From Hoplostethus atlanticus (lineage: Eukaryota; Chordata; Actinopteri; Trachichthyiformes; Trachichthyidae), in assembly GCA_034670405.1 (NCBI GenBank), contig JAXDDX010000061.1, positions 529,001 to 593,000 on the forward strand: 64,000 nt of DNA. Reading direction: 5' to 3'. A program made the position numbers and the translations under genes. The notes under the pieces were generated by a model that was given only the letters and a program-made list of their open reading frames with translations, was not told where the DNA came from and did not search any database. This document shows positions 34,800 through 45,299 of this stretch, in pieces. Within the stretch, counting starts at the first letter, position 1. Each line of letters starts with the position of its first letter.

Positions 34800-36215
34800 T
34801 GTAGTGGGGCTCCGACAAAGAAGACTGGCCCCTCCCCCTTCACTGAGCCACTGTAGAATCGCTCCATTCACCCCAGTGAAGTTTTGGTGGAACTAATCAG
34901 ATTGTTTGGCTGAAACTACCCGTTGTATAATCTGTTACATCATGAATCTTAAATTTCGAACAACTCCTAAAAAGCAGCAATCCTAATTACTGCTCATGAA
35001 GTCATTTAGATATGGGGAGAGACAAGAAAGACAAAAGGAATCAAGATTTTACAGCTACTCATCATCCTAAAAGCTGTTACCCTAATTGAGAAACAAATGT
35101 AATTGCCTGACACAGGCCATCATAGAAGTACAATGTTCAGTGCAGTTGGTGCAAGCTTGACACGCTACATCTGGGACTTGCTTCACTGTAGCGCCCTTGG
35201 ATTTGTTTGGAAATTCAAATGCTGTTGCGGTTCTTCAGAAGGCATGACCTGGTAATTAGTAGTTTTGAGAGACAAAAGTTTTGTCTTAAAATGTTCTGTG
35301 TGTTTCTTCACAACAATGATGTGGCTCATGCAGTGCTTCAACCAGGGCTACCATTGTAGTACTAATGCAGGATAGATGGGTTCTATGTTACCTGGGGCAG
35401 GAGAGAAAGAGGCTATTAAGCAAAAACGAGATAGAGGGCTTATTCCCATATACCTTTGTAAAGATCCATACCTTTAATATGGCTAAAGATTGAAGACTAG
35501 CAGAAACTGTGACCCAAAAGAAAGATGATCTGAGGCCCTCTCCCAGACTAAAGTTAAAAAGCCTTTAATCCGTGGTCTTGTTCATTGAACAGGCCAAAAT
35601 CCCGTTATTATCAATTACCCGCCTCCTCAATAACAAGCCAAAAGGATTAAAGGATTTTGAACTTTAAGTTTTCCTTTAACATGAGCGGTGCCTTGGGTGT
35701 ACTGCTCCTGGAGTCAAGCCGTCTAATCCCACAATAAACAGCTCCATGATAAACATCTTGTCTTTGCATTTTAAACCCAATGGGTTGCCTTCACTGATGC
35801 TGATTTTTGTGTCCCCCAGTCAACAGCAGTGAAGGTTGCACAGATCAGCAAGGTCCTACACACACCACTGCTACAACTTTATAGTCTAAAAACCCTAGTC
35901 TACAGCTGTGACATTTTAAATTGTGAGTAACTATGGTGGTTTTGAAAGAACTTGAAATGAGAAACTGCTCAACAAAAGAACAAAAGGACAAAAGTCCCGC
36001 GGCCTCACCTTTTACGGCACCAGTGTCCCCAGTAGACCTACATTGTAGACAGGTGGGGCTAAGCAGGAAAAACCAAAAAGGGATTGGACTGACTTTTACA
36101 TATCTGGCTGTGTAGGCACAGTTTAAGACCAGCAGAAAACTGGCCGGGACACGTGCCCACCTAAATTTACGGCTATGCACTAAAGGCTCTGCTATTTATG
36201 ATGCTCCCTGCATAA
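34800..36215. other. No gene seen; candidate conserved non-coding stretch
   Basis: 35400-35760 is repeat-free, with many short words typical of homeobox/SOX binding (ATTA, ATTGA, CTTTGT). Conservation cannot be judged from one sequence. Confidence 0.3.
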
Positions 36216-36217
36216 AG

Positions 36218-36330
36218 ATTTAACAGGGAGCACAAACAATAAACCGTCCCAAACAACCTGTATGTTCTGATGCAAACACGCTGAAGATTTGTTGGGGAGC
36301 ACAAGTGATAAACCCCCACAAACGAGGAGC
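36218..36330 (+). repeat. Imperfect tandem duplication, ~69-bp period
   Basis: gattt.acagggagcacaaacaataaaccgt (from about 36218) and gatttgttggggagcacaagtgataaaccc (from about 36287) are followed by similar cccacaaac/cccaaacaa words. Confidence 0.65.
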
Positions 36331-36356
36331 CACATGCTACAACAAAGCGACTATTC

Positions 36357-36733
36357 ATGGTGCATTCGATTGTTCTCGGATGCCGATATTTCCAAGTCGG
36401 TATTCCTGACTTCCGATCTAAACGTGTTCCAGTGCATCTGCTCAGGAAAACATGGACAGTGAGCTCAAATCAACCAAATTACGTCACAAATGTAAACTAC
36501 AAAGTTTCAACATGTTTTCATGACAAAAACGACATATGAAGTAAAAATCGATGTAAAGGGTTCACGGTGTGCGCTGCTATATTGCTGTGACGTCAGGTGT
36601 GTTTATATCGGCGAACTCGGGCCAGTTGGATCTTGCCCGGGTTTCCGACTTCCAAGTTTAATGACTGTTCTATTGCACTTTTCCGCATTGGAGGTTGTTT
36701 TTTCCGAATTCCGAGTACAATCGAATGCACCAT
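36357..36733. mobile_element. TIR element (MITE), superfamily uncertain
   Basis: Left end atggtgcattcgattgt and right end acaatcgaatgcaccat are exact complements over 17 bases; after one mismatch, ctcgg continues the match. The direct duplication could be AT (as described for ISL2EU) or TCA (3 bp), because the flanks read ttcA T|GG...CC|A Tcag. There is no coding capacity. It contains a perfect TGACGTCA (CRE) at 36588-36595. Confidence 0.75.
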
Positions 36734-36739
36734 CAGATT

Positions 36740-38008
36740 CTACTGATCGCTGATGGCTACAGTAGTGGGACATGGGTATCCTGCCTGAATCACAGTGACA
36801 CAGAACTCCATTTTAACATAAGACTGAATTCTGTAGATTTTTTATGAGAGCTAAATATCTGAGTTATATCTGCAGTGTTGCAAACATTTTGCTTATGAAG
36901 CTATAACTCTCTAAATGGTCGGACAGGCATCTAATGCATGAGCTATTGCCAGTGTGCCTATCTATTCCTCAGTGTCCACCCCTACACATCCCTGCTGTCT
37001 CATGTCGTATTTTGGTTAATTAGCCACTAGGAGAGTTGTAAACGAGCGGGGACGCACCGTTGATTAAAGCCTTATTTTGGTGACGAGAGCATCTTCAAAG
37101 GGAACTTCTCTTTAAGCATTAGCAGAATAATTAACACCCTGCTGGAGTAATAGGCCCCATGGACAGAGAGAGGACACACACACACTGGAACAACTAGGTG
37201 CTGCACAGATACATACACAAATGCAACTGGCACACTTTGGCAGTAGATGCATGGACAAAAATTTGCTAGCAAGTACGTGCACCGACACATAGGAATACAC
37301 ACCTGCAGATTTGCCATTGTACACATGAACACAAATACACTGCAGAGGGTGTCGGTGAGACCAGAGTGTAATAAAGGCATTACTTCTTTATTTGGAGGCT
37401 GCGGGGACACTCTTGTAGTCTTTCCCCTTCACTCTCCACACGTTTTATTTCATCCATCATTCGTCTCTGTTTGTCAAAGAAAAGAAAAACAACTGAGAGC
37501 GCTAAAAGGTCCCATTCATCTTGCTTTGTTTTGTGTTTTTCTCCTTGCTGTCCACTCTGAATCTGTCTCTACTTCTTTCCCTACAATCATTTTTTTTTCT
37601 TTTTTCTCTCCTCACTCTGTCTTTGTGTTTTTCTGTCTTTCTTTCTCTCATCTCATAAAAGGAAGAAAAATATAGTTTCACAGACTGGAACGGTGAAATA
37701 ATGCAAGCTGTCTTACTGACTGTCTGGTTGTCTGTTTCGACCTGCGAGGCTGGATGACTGACAAAAAAAATAAGCCTTTTCACAGTTGGAAGTAGCCATA
37801 ATCAAATAGAATAGAAATGCCTGTTTTAGAAACAGAAAATGATTAACGGAGTGGCTGGTGGCTGATTGACCGGCTGGCCGCGGCTCCCTGCTGAAATACT
37901 TCTCTCTCTCGTCACATAGAATAAGACTCTCTATATAAAAACCAAATCTTCAGCGGGCCCACGGTGCCATTTTTAACTACCAACTCTCAAATCAATAGGG
38001 CCTTTTTT
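36740..38008. other. No gene seen
   Basis: Unique-looking with a pyrimidine-rich patch (37540-37655). Overlapping frames at 37072-37675 show no domains. Confidence 0.4.
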
Positions 38009-38016
38009 CTCCACGG

Positions 38017-38177
38017 CAGTGGTTCTCAACTCCCGGTCCTCTACTGCTGGTTTTCCATCCTACCAGGTAGTTAGTTGCATTCACCTGGAGTCCCAGGTCT
38101 ATAACAGTCCCAATTAGATGGCTAGAATTACAATCAGCAATACTCTGGCTCCCAAGGACTGGTGTTGGGATCCGCTA
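38017..38177 (+). mobile_element. 161-bp hAT-type MITE
   Basis: Left end CAGTGGTTCTCAAC. The right end complement, tAGCGGATCCCAAC, matches with a few changes, then both ends continue into ...GGTCCT / ...AGTCCT. Flanks ctccacgg (38009-38016) and ctctacgt (38178-38185) are a degraded 8-bp duplication. The interior shares ctggttttccatcc and agttgcattcacctgg with the fragment at 9339-9440. Confidence 0.75.
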
Positions 38178-38288
38178 CTCTACGTGCACTGCTGACAATT
38201 ACTTTCAGTTTTAAATGTTGCTTTGAATTGAATCAAAAAGTTCTATTAACCCATATCCAACGTTTCTCAACAAGCCAATGTAGATGGC

Positions 38289-38853
38289 CATACGCGCCGA
38301 TCACGTGGAAGGCCGATTAAAAGATGAATGAATAAATAAATGTATTAAACTGCATCTTAAAAAAAAAAAACGCATCTATTTATTCTATTATTACTTATTA
38401 TTATTGGTGAACGTTTTAACTACAAATCGCATTATCCAATTAAACTTGTTACAGCTCTGTGCGTGTGTAGGCTACGTTAAGGGGCGTGGTCACGTAGCCA
38501 ACTGCCAATGTAACGTTAGAGTCGGCTAAACCAACGTTGTTCCATCACGTAGCTACTAGCTAGCGACACAGCAAATGTGAAACACGGGTGATGATCGGGT
38601 AAAAATGGACGAATTTGTAATTAAAAAAATACCGAGTGTAAAGACAGTCAAAGTGAGGATCCATCACCAGTGATGAATTTGTAGCAGAGCAGTGTTGCAT
38701 TTCGTTTCGGTGTGTGTCTACATCCGACAGATGACAGTAGCCTGCACCACGGTAATTACTAAAGCAAGCGCAATAAAAGTGATTTTGTGATAATCTTGGT
38801 GGTATTCACTTAATTTGAGCACCCACTGGCAAAAACATAAATCGGCGCCTATG
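38289..38853 (-). mobile_element. Non-autonomous hAT-type element, copy 2 (inverted)
   Basis: 565 bp bounded by CATACGCGCCGAT and the complement of ATCGGCGCCTATG. Flanked by a perfect 8-bp duplication tagatggc (38281-38288 and 38854-38861). It is the reverse complement of 34121-34752 with scattered substitutions and two notable gaps: about 48-50 bases missing at the palindrome-rich end, and about 10 bases missing near 38625. No coding. Confidence 0.9.
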
Positions 38854-38869
38854 TAGATGGCTATTAATA

Positions 38870-39530
38870 ACAAATGAAATCTACTGAAATGTACTACTAT
38901 GAAAAATGTAACCAGATACTGGAGACACTCATCACTGTTGGAGACATCCTCAGCATCCTGTGAGCAACTTTGTAAAATACACCAGCCATCCCAGCACCCA
39001 GAAGGGCAGATGGGGTCACACTGAAGATCAAAGCTCCCATCAACACACTGAGAGTCTGACTGCTTCAAATGTACAGCGTCAGCCATTGATCCTCAGCCAG
39101 GTGATTGAAATGAAGTCAGACACATCACACTTAGTATTGCAGAGCTGATGATGTACCATGATCATACAGTAAGTACGGGAGCAACAGTCTATTCAGATGT
39201 TTCCTGGCACTGAAGACATTCTTCTGAAGTTGAAGCAACTCTGCTGAGGCAACTGAGACACTGTTGCCAAATCGGTTGCCCTGTGCCGAGCTGCTAGGTA
39301 ACTCCAATTAGATAGCTTGCAAGTTGTTGTCCAACTTTGTGTAGCAGAATGACGAGAATGATGTAACACTCCTTGCACCCACTGAGTTCTTGCTCCGTTT
39401 TTGTGGTTTGCGTTTGAGCATGGGTTACCAGCAACTGAAAGCAGAGGAGAAATAAATTGTGACGTTAATGGGAATCCGGTGCATCGTGCCTCATCAGACT
39501 GCTCCTCACCTCTCTCCGCCTACTGACTCG
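38870..39530. other. No gene seen
   Basis: The frame 39086-38718 (minus) runs into the hAT element and shows no domain. Confidence 0.4.
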
Positions 39531-39534
39531 TTTG

Positions 39535-39680
39535 CCGCATTTCTGTGTTTTTTTATGAAAGAGTTTGCTGTGGAGAGTGACAGAAAAGATAGGAGGGAGA
39601 GCACGACAGGCAAGGTCATGAGCTGAGTTGGAACCCATTACGTCTTGAGTGTGCAGCATGTGCCTCGGCCTGCTGCCCAG
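39535..39680 (-). mobile_element. tRNA-derived SINE copy
   Basis: Minus strand: a B-box-like GGTTCCAACTC (about 39639-39629), then agctcatgaccttgcctgt, a pyrimidine stretch (ctccctcctatcttttctgtc), tcactctccac and an A-run near 39550. Same order as 56615-56784. Confidence 0.6.
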
Positions 39681-39689
39681 AGGTGGATA

Positions 39690-41300
39690 AACAGATTTAT
39701 CCGGTTCCTGAAGGAATGAGGTTTATTCTGGAGCCATCCGGGGTTAGCTTTGACTCAGCACTGACAGATGAAGACATCTCCGCCTCCCACACTGTCTTCC
39801 ACAACATACTCAGCTGTCAACTCCTCGCTGTCTGTCTGTCAACCTGCCTCCTGTACAGTGTTAGGGACAAACAAAAAGAAGAGTTGTACACCTCGGTGCA
39901 ATACAGATTTATTGACACAATTAAATAAGGTATATAATCTTACTGGGCACGTCAATGTTTTCGAGTGACGATTGCCAATCCAAAAATATCCCCAAGTTGG
40001 CCTTTGCCCCGGACCTCCTCCCAAAGGCACCATGTTGTCTTCCATGACTGATCCAGCTGTCATGTCACTGTCATTTTGTTTGCTGACACTGCCCCGCTGT
40101 CTGTCAGCCTCTGTCAAACAAAATAACAACAACAAAAAGTAAACTGAAGAAGTTGCTCAGTGGTTAGACAAATATCAGTGACAAAAATGACAGCTGTCAT
40201 GACATCACTCTAGGCCAGTGTACATTAAAGCTGCAATATGGAACTTTTTTAACATGAAAATAACAATAAATAAAGGATAAGTCATACATTATCAGTCTGT
40301 GTGTGTCTGTGACCCTGTAGATCTCCCTGTTTGTCTGAAATCAGCTGTTCAGTAAAGTTTGTGACATTTTGGGTCACAAACGTCTGGTATAACCGACCAT
40401 TGTGGGATGATTAACTCTTATCAGGATAACTCATCACGCTATTCGGTGATGGCACATGCCGCGGCGGTGCTCTGTATGTATACCAAACCACCCACATTGT
40501 CACCATGTTGTTTTTTTTTCACTGCCCTTCTGTCTGTCAGCTTGACTCAAAAAATTGGTTAGACAAATATCCATGACAGACATGTCGGCTGTCCTGGCTG
40601 TGATGTTGTCACCGTGACAGTCAGCACACTGCGTCAACCGATGCCCTCTGTTTGAAGTCCATGCAGCTCTCTGTCAACCTGGCAGCTTAGACAAGGGTCT
40701 CTTGATCATATTCTTGATCTATACATATGTCGCCATTGCAGAAGTCCCACTCTGTGCTCCATCGCTAAGAGGAAGCATAGACAAATTCTGGTATGGTCGG
40801 TATGCACATGTACAACCTTCAAGGTGTATTGAAACGTCCCTGACAATATTTCTGGTCAATTTGAATTCTCACTCAGCGATCTCACGTTCTCTCTCTCTCT
40901 CTTTTGTAAAATGCAGTTCATTCACATTGCAGCCAGATGACAAACCTCAGTGCAGTTTATCACGTAGTGCATCAATCTACAATTCAAAGTATGTTTCACA
41001 CAACTGGCTGCTTGATGGCTGGCAGGTCGGTCTGCTGTCTTGAATTTGGCTTGGGTGGAAGGAGAGATTTGAATAACGCTGGGGCAGCATCCAGCATCCA
41101 GCTGTCCGCAGCGGGTGGGGGTAAAAACATCTGATGTTACGACACCGAGCAGTAGAGGTTATTAAAGCACCACACCGACTGTTTGTACTAACAGTTATAT
41201 GAGAGAACACCTTTCATGGGCAGTAGTAGGCTTTAGAGGTGACAGCGTGTCGACAGGTTGAAGTTTACCTCGTTGTTCAGTCAAATAATTTACTTTGCAC
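39690..41300. other. No gene seen; interrupted local duplication
   Basis: 40080-40200 and 40520-40620 share ctgtctgtcagc, ggttagacaaatatc and tgaca...gctgtc words. 40221-40500 lies between them and may be an insertion, with no ends found. Confidence 0.35.
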
Positions 41301-41301
41301 C

Positions 41302-41302
<1 letters not shown>

Positions 41303-41342
<40 letters not shown>
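41303..41342. repeat. (AG)n microsatellite, 20 units
   Basis: 40 uninterrupted bases. Confidence 0.97.
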
Positions 41343-41345
<3 letters not shown>

Positions 41346-41349
41346 CTGA

Positions 41350-42255
41350 AGGTAATGGTAGCAAGCTGTTCAACAACATAATGCTAGAGGAAGGAAGGAT
41401 GATATAAGGTTGTTTTTTCAACAATACCAAAGGCAAAACAGTGTGAGCAGAGAGATGCAACTGAACATCCATTAATAAGTTGATTTGACATTATGTTAAA
41501 TAAATGACTTACATTACATTAAAGTCCCTGGATTGCCGATGTTATATGATGAGCTAGTTCTCAGATAGATTCAGCCAGAAAAGACCCAACGTTCAATGAA
41601 CCTGGTGAAGCTGCTGATGTACTGAGAGGAATGCCTGTTGAAGTTAGACACCAGTTTGATCACGTTGAGGCTGTTGCTAGTTGTTCCTGTGGAGCTGCAG
41701 GTGACTTACAATATGGCTCAGATCCACATCATCTCAAGCCTGTCTCAACCATTTGGCAGTGTGCCATGTGCACCAGGACAAAATGGGCAGTAAAGACCTG
41801 ACAGACATCTGCTGCACGCTGTTTGATGTGAACGAGAGATGCAGGCAGGTGTTCGGATGTTTTTCATGAGTATTAGCAAGGACGGTCTGGTGGTTGGTAG
41901 TTTTACCTTCGGACCTCAGGGAGTTTTTACTCCAGTATAGTTAAGACTTGAAGTAAGATATAAAAAGTGTAATAAAACAATTTGATTCCACAATCATTGG
42001 TGATAACACTGTGATTAATAACTGTGATCACAATTTTTAGCAAAATAATCTTAGTACTGTACTTAGTACAAGCATTGCCTGTAGTGCTAATGCAGGATAG
42101 CTGCAGGACAAATGCATGAAGGCAGGCTTCTACAATGGCTACCACTGTCCATACCCCTCATCAAACACACAGTGTGTGTGTGTGTGGAAGTAACATTTTG
42201 TAATATAGTTTAGAAACACAATACAGAAAGTACCTTCTTCTAACTGACTACAGGA
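41350..42255. other. No gene seen
   Basis: Unique-looking sequence. Confidence 0.4.
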
Positions 42256-42259
42256 GTGT

Positions 42260-42324
42260 TTATTATTATTACTACTACTAATAATAATAATAATAATTAT
42301 AATTATAATAATAATAATAATATT
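42260..42324. repeat. TAA/ATT trinucleotide-rich stretch
   Basis: (TTA)n, (CTA)n and (ATA)n runs in succession. Confidence 0.9.
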
Positions 42325-42483
42325 GGGAAATATTGTTATATAAATATGTTGGGAAATTCTCTTCTGGCCCAAGACCACAGGTAGGTCAAAGGTCAGGAGG
42401 TTGGCTTCAATTATCAAGGCAGGATGCAAAGAGGAACATATGACAGATGATACACCTACATAAGTCACACACGTGTGCACTCA

Positions 42484-42575
42484 GACACACACACACACAC
42501 ACACACTCAAAGATGTCAGATGTCATATTTTAGTCACATTATTCACCTTGGTCGTTGATAATGAAAGCAGGGCTT

Positions 42576-42612
<37 letters not shown>
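42484..42612. repeat. Two (CA)n tracts
   Basis: About 42484-42506 and 42579-42612. Similar words (gatgtcatattt) follow both, suggesting a duplicated unit. Confidence 0.9.
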
Positions 42613-42615
<3 letters not shown>

Positions 42616-43028
42616 GGATGTCATATTTCAACACAGGCATTCACCCTTGCAGTCTTTGCCTCCAATTGACTTAAATTATAAAACTCATGCTAGCATGCTA
42701 ACTCCCTCCCTACGATCCTGCAGTCAATCCCATTTCCATAACCAGCATGGAGCCACGTTGCTAATGAAGTTAGCATGCTGACAGTCAGAATTCGCCATGT
42801 GTGTTAATGCCCCATTCTGAGCCGTGCTATTGTGGTGCAACGCGAGTCCATATTGGTTTTTCCCATTAAAGGCTAATAGTTTTAGTCTGCTTAGTGCGGT
42901 CCATTCAGTTCCTGCTGCGAACATTGATTTCAGCGTTTACTATGTTTAATGAGGATGTGAGGTATTTGTTTGTGTGTGTGTGTGCGTGCATGCATGTGTT
43001 TTGTACACCTGCTGAGATAGATCACAGA

Positions 43029-43152
43029 GCAGAACAGTCAGACTGACCAGAAAGAGAAATATGTGTTTTGACCCCTGGGTTTATTGTCATATTCAAACAG
43101 AATTCATGGTCATGCTGCTGGCACACCCTTGAAGAGTGTGTGTGTGTGTGTT
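43029..43152 (+). repeat. Duplicated segment, copy A
   Basis: Shares agagaaatat(g/a)tgttttgacc, ctgggtttattgtcatatt, atggtc(a/t)tgctgctggcaca and ccttg with 45137-45260. A GT tract follows in both. Confidence 0.85.
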
Positions 43153-43189
43153 TGTGTGTGACTGTCTATGTCTGTGTTCCCTCTAAATA

Positions 43190-43330
43190 AAAATAGATAC
43201 AGTAGATAGACAGACAGTGATACTATTGATCCTCGAAGGGGAAATTTTCTTTTCACTTCACTTTCACTTGTCAGAGGTCAGGAACACAACAGCGCCCCTG
43301 GAGCTGGTAGAGATTGCCTTCATGGGGGCT
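43190..43330. repeat. Probable dispersed-repeat fragment
   Basis: tattgatcctcgaaggggaaattt matches the common fish repeat word 'ttattgatccccgaagggaaatt'. A similar fragment lies at 62710-62885. Confidence 0.45.
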
Positions 43331-43339
43331 CAAACCCGG

Positions 43340-44570
43340 GGCTTCAGGTTAAGGTTATGGTAAGGTATTGGTCATGCTTAAATAGGAAAAACATTCACTG
43401 AACCTGAAACCTTAACTCACATTGGAAAATGTCTTTGTAGCGGTCAGCCAAGTGTAGACACCCGTCAATCGCGCTATTTCTATGTCCACTCACATGACCT
43501 CCGCCTCCTGATTCACTCGATACGTACGATATGAGACGAAATTACGGGGCCTTAAGTGTGTAGGCCTGTCAACGCCATCATGTGATTAATCAAAAATGAG
43601 TCTAGCACAGCACATCCATCTCTCTCTCTCCGAGACGTTTACAGGATTTCCGATGTTTTATCCAGTTGGTTTACAGCTATGCTAAGGAGAATTCATTGCC
43701 GCTCTGGTGCGTGTCTGAAACCCGTTTAAGTGAGTGAGCCAATATCATCAAACGTTACCTGATAAAGCCAAAACAACTAAATTCCACTGTACTGTGTTTG
43801 CACTGGCCAGGGAAATTGTTTTCCACAGTGGATTTGAGGAGGTGAGCAAGACTGCAGGATGTCAAATGCTGTTTCTGAGTAGCATGAAATATCTGCCTTC
43901 AACACAAATATGACTTCATATCCGAAGTTTGAGCCACATCCTTAATCTGAAGGGAATCCCAAACATCAATCTATTTCAATCCAGAAGCTGGGCTGATCAT
44001 TTGCCCCATAATGCTGTACTGGGGTGGGTTTCCCATCAGCAAATGATCTTGAAAAGTCACTGCAGAGGAAAACTCTTTTCCTCAGTCTCTCCATGTTTTC
44101 TCCATTTCTCCATCTCCTAAGGATAGGGATCTCGATTTTGTCTCATTTTGTGATCACCTTCGTCTGAAATGTTTCTCCTAAAACCCCCTTAAGAGCAACG
44201 AGGAGACAACAGAGAGAAAGGATGCTTGAGACTTTATGAGATAAATGTGAAGACGCTAACAGGTGACATATATAACGGTAATAAGCTCCTACTCTGTGGC
44301 TTCAATAGGAAAATGCAACAGTGTTGAGTTTTCTTTGAGATCTTTCCCTGAACTGTCAAATATGAACTTGATCTTGTCACATAGGCTCTTGAATGTAGGC
44401 TCGGTTACACATATGTTTAAATGCACAAACGTATCATTATAATTTATCACCTTTAGCCCACTAATGAAATTATAGGCTACTGCTGTGTGGTGCAGCAAGA
44501 GCCAATCATTCAATAGACTCACGGACTCAATCACCATGCAATTATCCAATTAGACAGACAGATAGACACC
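43340..44570. other. No gene seen
   Basis: The minus frame 44549-44289 shows no domain that I recognise. Confidence 0.4.
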
Positions 44571-44577
44571 CCTAGAC

Positions 44578-44585
44578 TATAAAAA
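44578..44585 (+). promoter_or_regulatory. TATA-box-like word upstream of the Harbinger remnant
   Basis: TATAAAAA lies 42 bases before the ATG at 44620, a position that fits a short-leader transposon promoter. No other promoter element was identified. Confidence 0.4.
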
Positions 44586-44619
44586 GAGGGTAACGAGTGA
44601 AGTCCCTCTTGGTACCAAT

Positions 44620-45094
44620 ATGGCTGTGGAGAAAAAGAAAAAATTCAGAAGAAACAAGGCGTGCTATTCTCCAAGGAAACGGGGAGCAGCGCAAATAACC
44701 AAAAACAAGGCGAATGGGGGAAAAAAATGACAAGAAAATTATTGCAATTAGTAAGAATCAAAGGGATTGGGAGGACGTGAGGAGGAAGTGGTCACATTTT
44801 GCAAGTCTCGCCAAAAGAAAATATGGGAAAGAAAGTCAGGAGAGAAAGAAGACAGGTGGCAGGACATCCACAGAATCAACTCTGACTCAAGAGGAGTGTC
44901 GGGCTTTAGCTGTACGTGGGCCAACAGCGGTGGACGGTATCCAAGAAGGGCTAGATGTGATGTGTGTCTATCCCATGCAACACCTCCCACAGACCAAACT
45001 GAGTCATCTGAGGAACCCATCGTCTGCCGTCGCAGTGAGCAACTGTTGGAGTTAGAGGAAAGGAAGCTGGACATGTGGGGAGAGTTGTACAACC

Positions 45095-45105
<11 letters not shown>
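44620..45105 (+). pseudogene. Broken PIF/Harbinger Myb/SANT-like DNA-binding gene
   Basis: Three successive pieces lie in three reading frames. The first (about 44650-44720) resembles the LFSK...TN..K..EW start of the Myb/SANT-like trihelix. The second (44750-44965) contains RDWEDVRRKWSHFASLAKRK, then KKTGGRTSTESTLTQEE and GIQEGLDV. The third (about 44985-45097) gives PPTDQTESSEEPIV then RSEQLLELEERKLDMWGEL, a charged helical end. This order (trihelix, TGGG-type linker, LTxEE, EGLDV, coiled coil) is that of the Myb-like protein which, in fish Harbinger transposons, binds the ends and escorts the transposase. At least two frameshifts show it is dead. The end abuts a (GT)n tract. No DDE transposase and no terminal repeats were found nearby. 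Confidence 0.75.

Positions 45106-45132
<27 letters not shown>
45099..45132. repeat. (GT)n microsatellite, ~17 units
   Basis: Directly follows the Harbinger remnant. Confidence 0.97.
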
Positions 45133-45133
<1 letters not shown>

Positions 45134-45136
45134 TGC

Positions 45137-45260
45137 TGAGAGCAGCCAGAATGACTAGGTAGAGAAATATATGTTTTAACCTCTGGGTTTATTGTCATAT
45201 TACTGAGCAAATTAAATTTTATGGTCTTGCTGCTGGCACATCCTTGTAGTGTGTGTGTGT
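45137..45260 (+). repeat. Duplicated segment, copy B
   Basis: Partner of 43029-43152, same orientation, about 2.1 kb away; flanked on both sides by GT tracts (the second at 45249-45294, with GCGT variants). Confidence 0.85.
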
Positions 45261-45299
45261 GTGTGTGTGTGCGCGTGCGTGCGTGTGTGTGTGTAGTAG

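Noticed and set aside
36588..36595. CRE (TGACGTCA) as an active promoter element
   Set aside because: It lies inside the TIR element with no adjacent promoter or transcript evidence; kept only as a note.
44289..44549. Minus-strand 86-codon frame as the Harbinger transposase
   Set aside because: No DDE-type motif or family resemblance that I could support.
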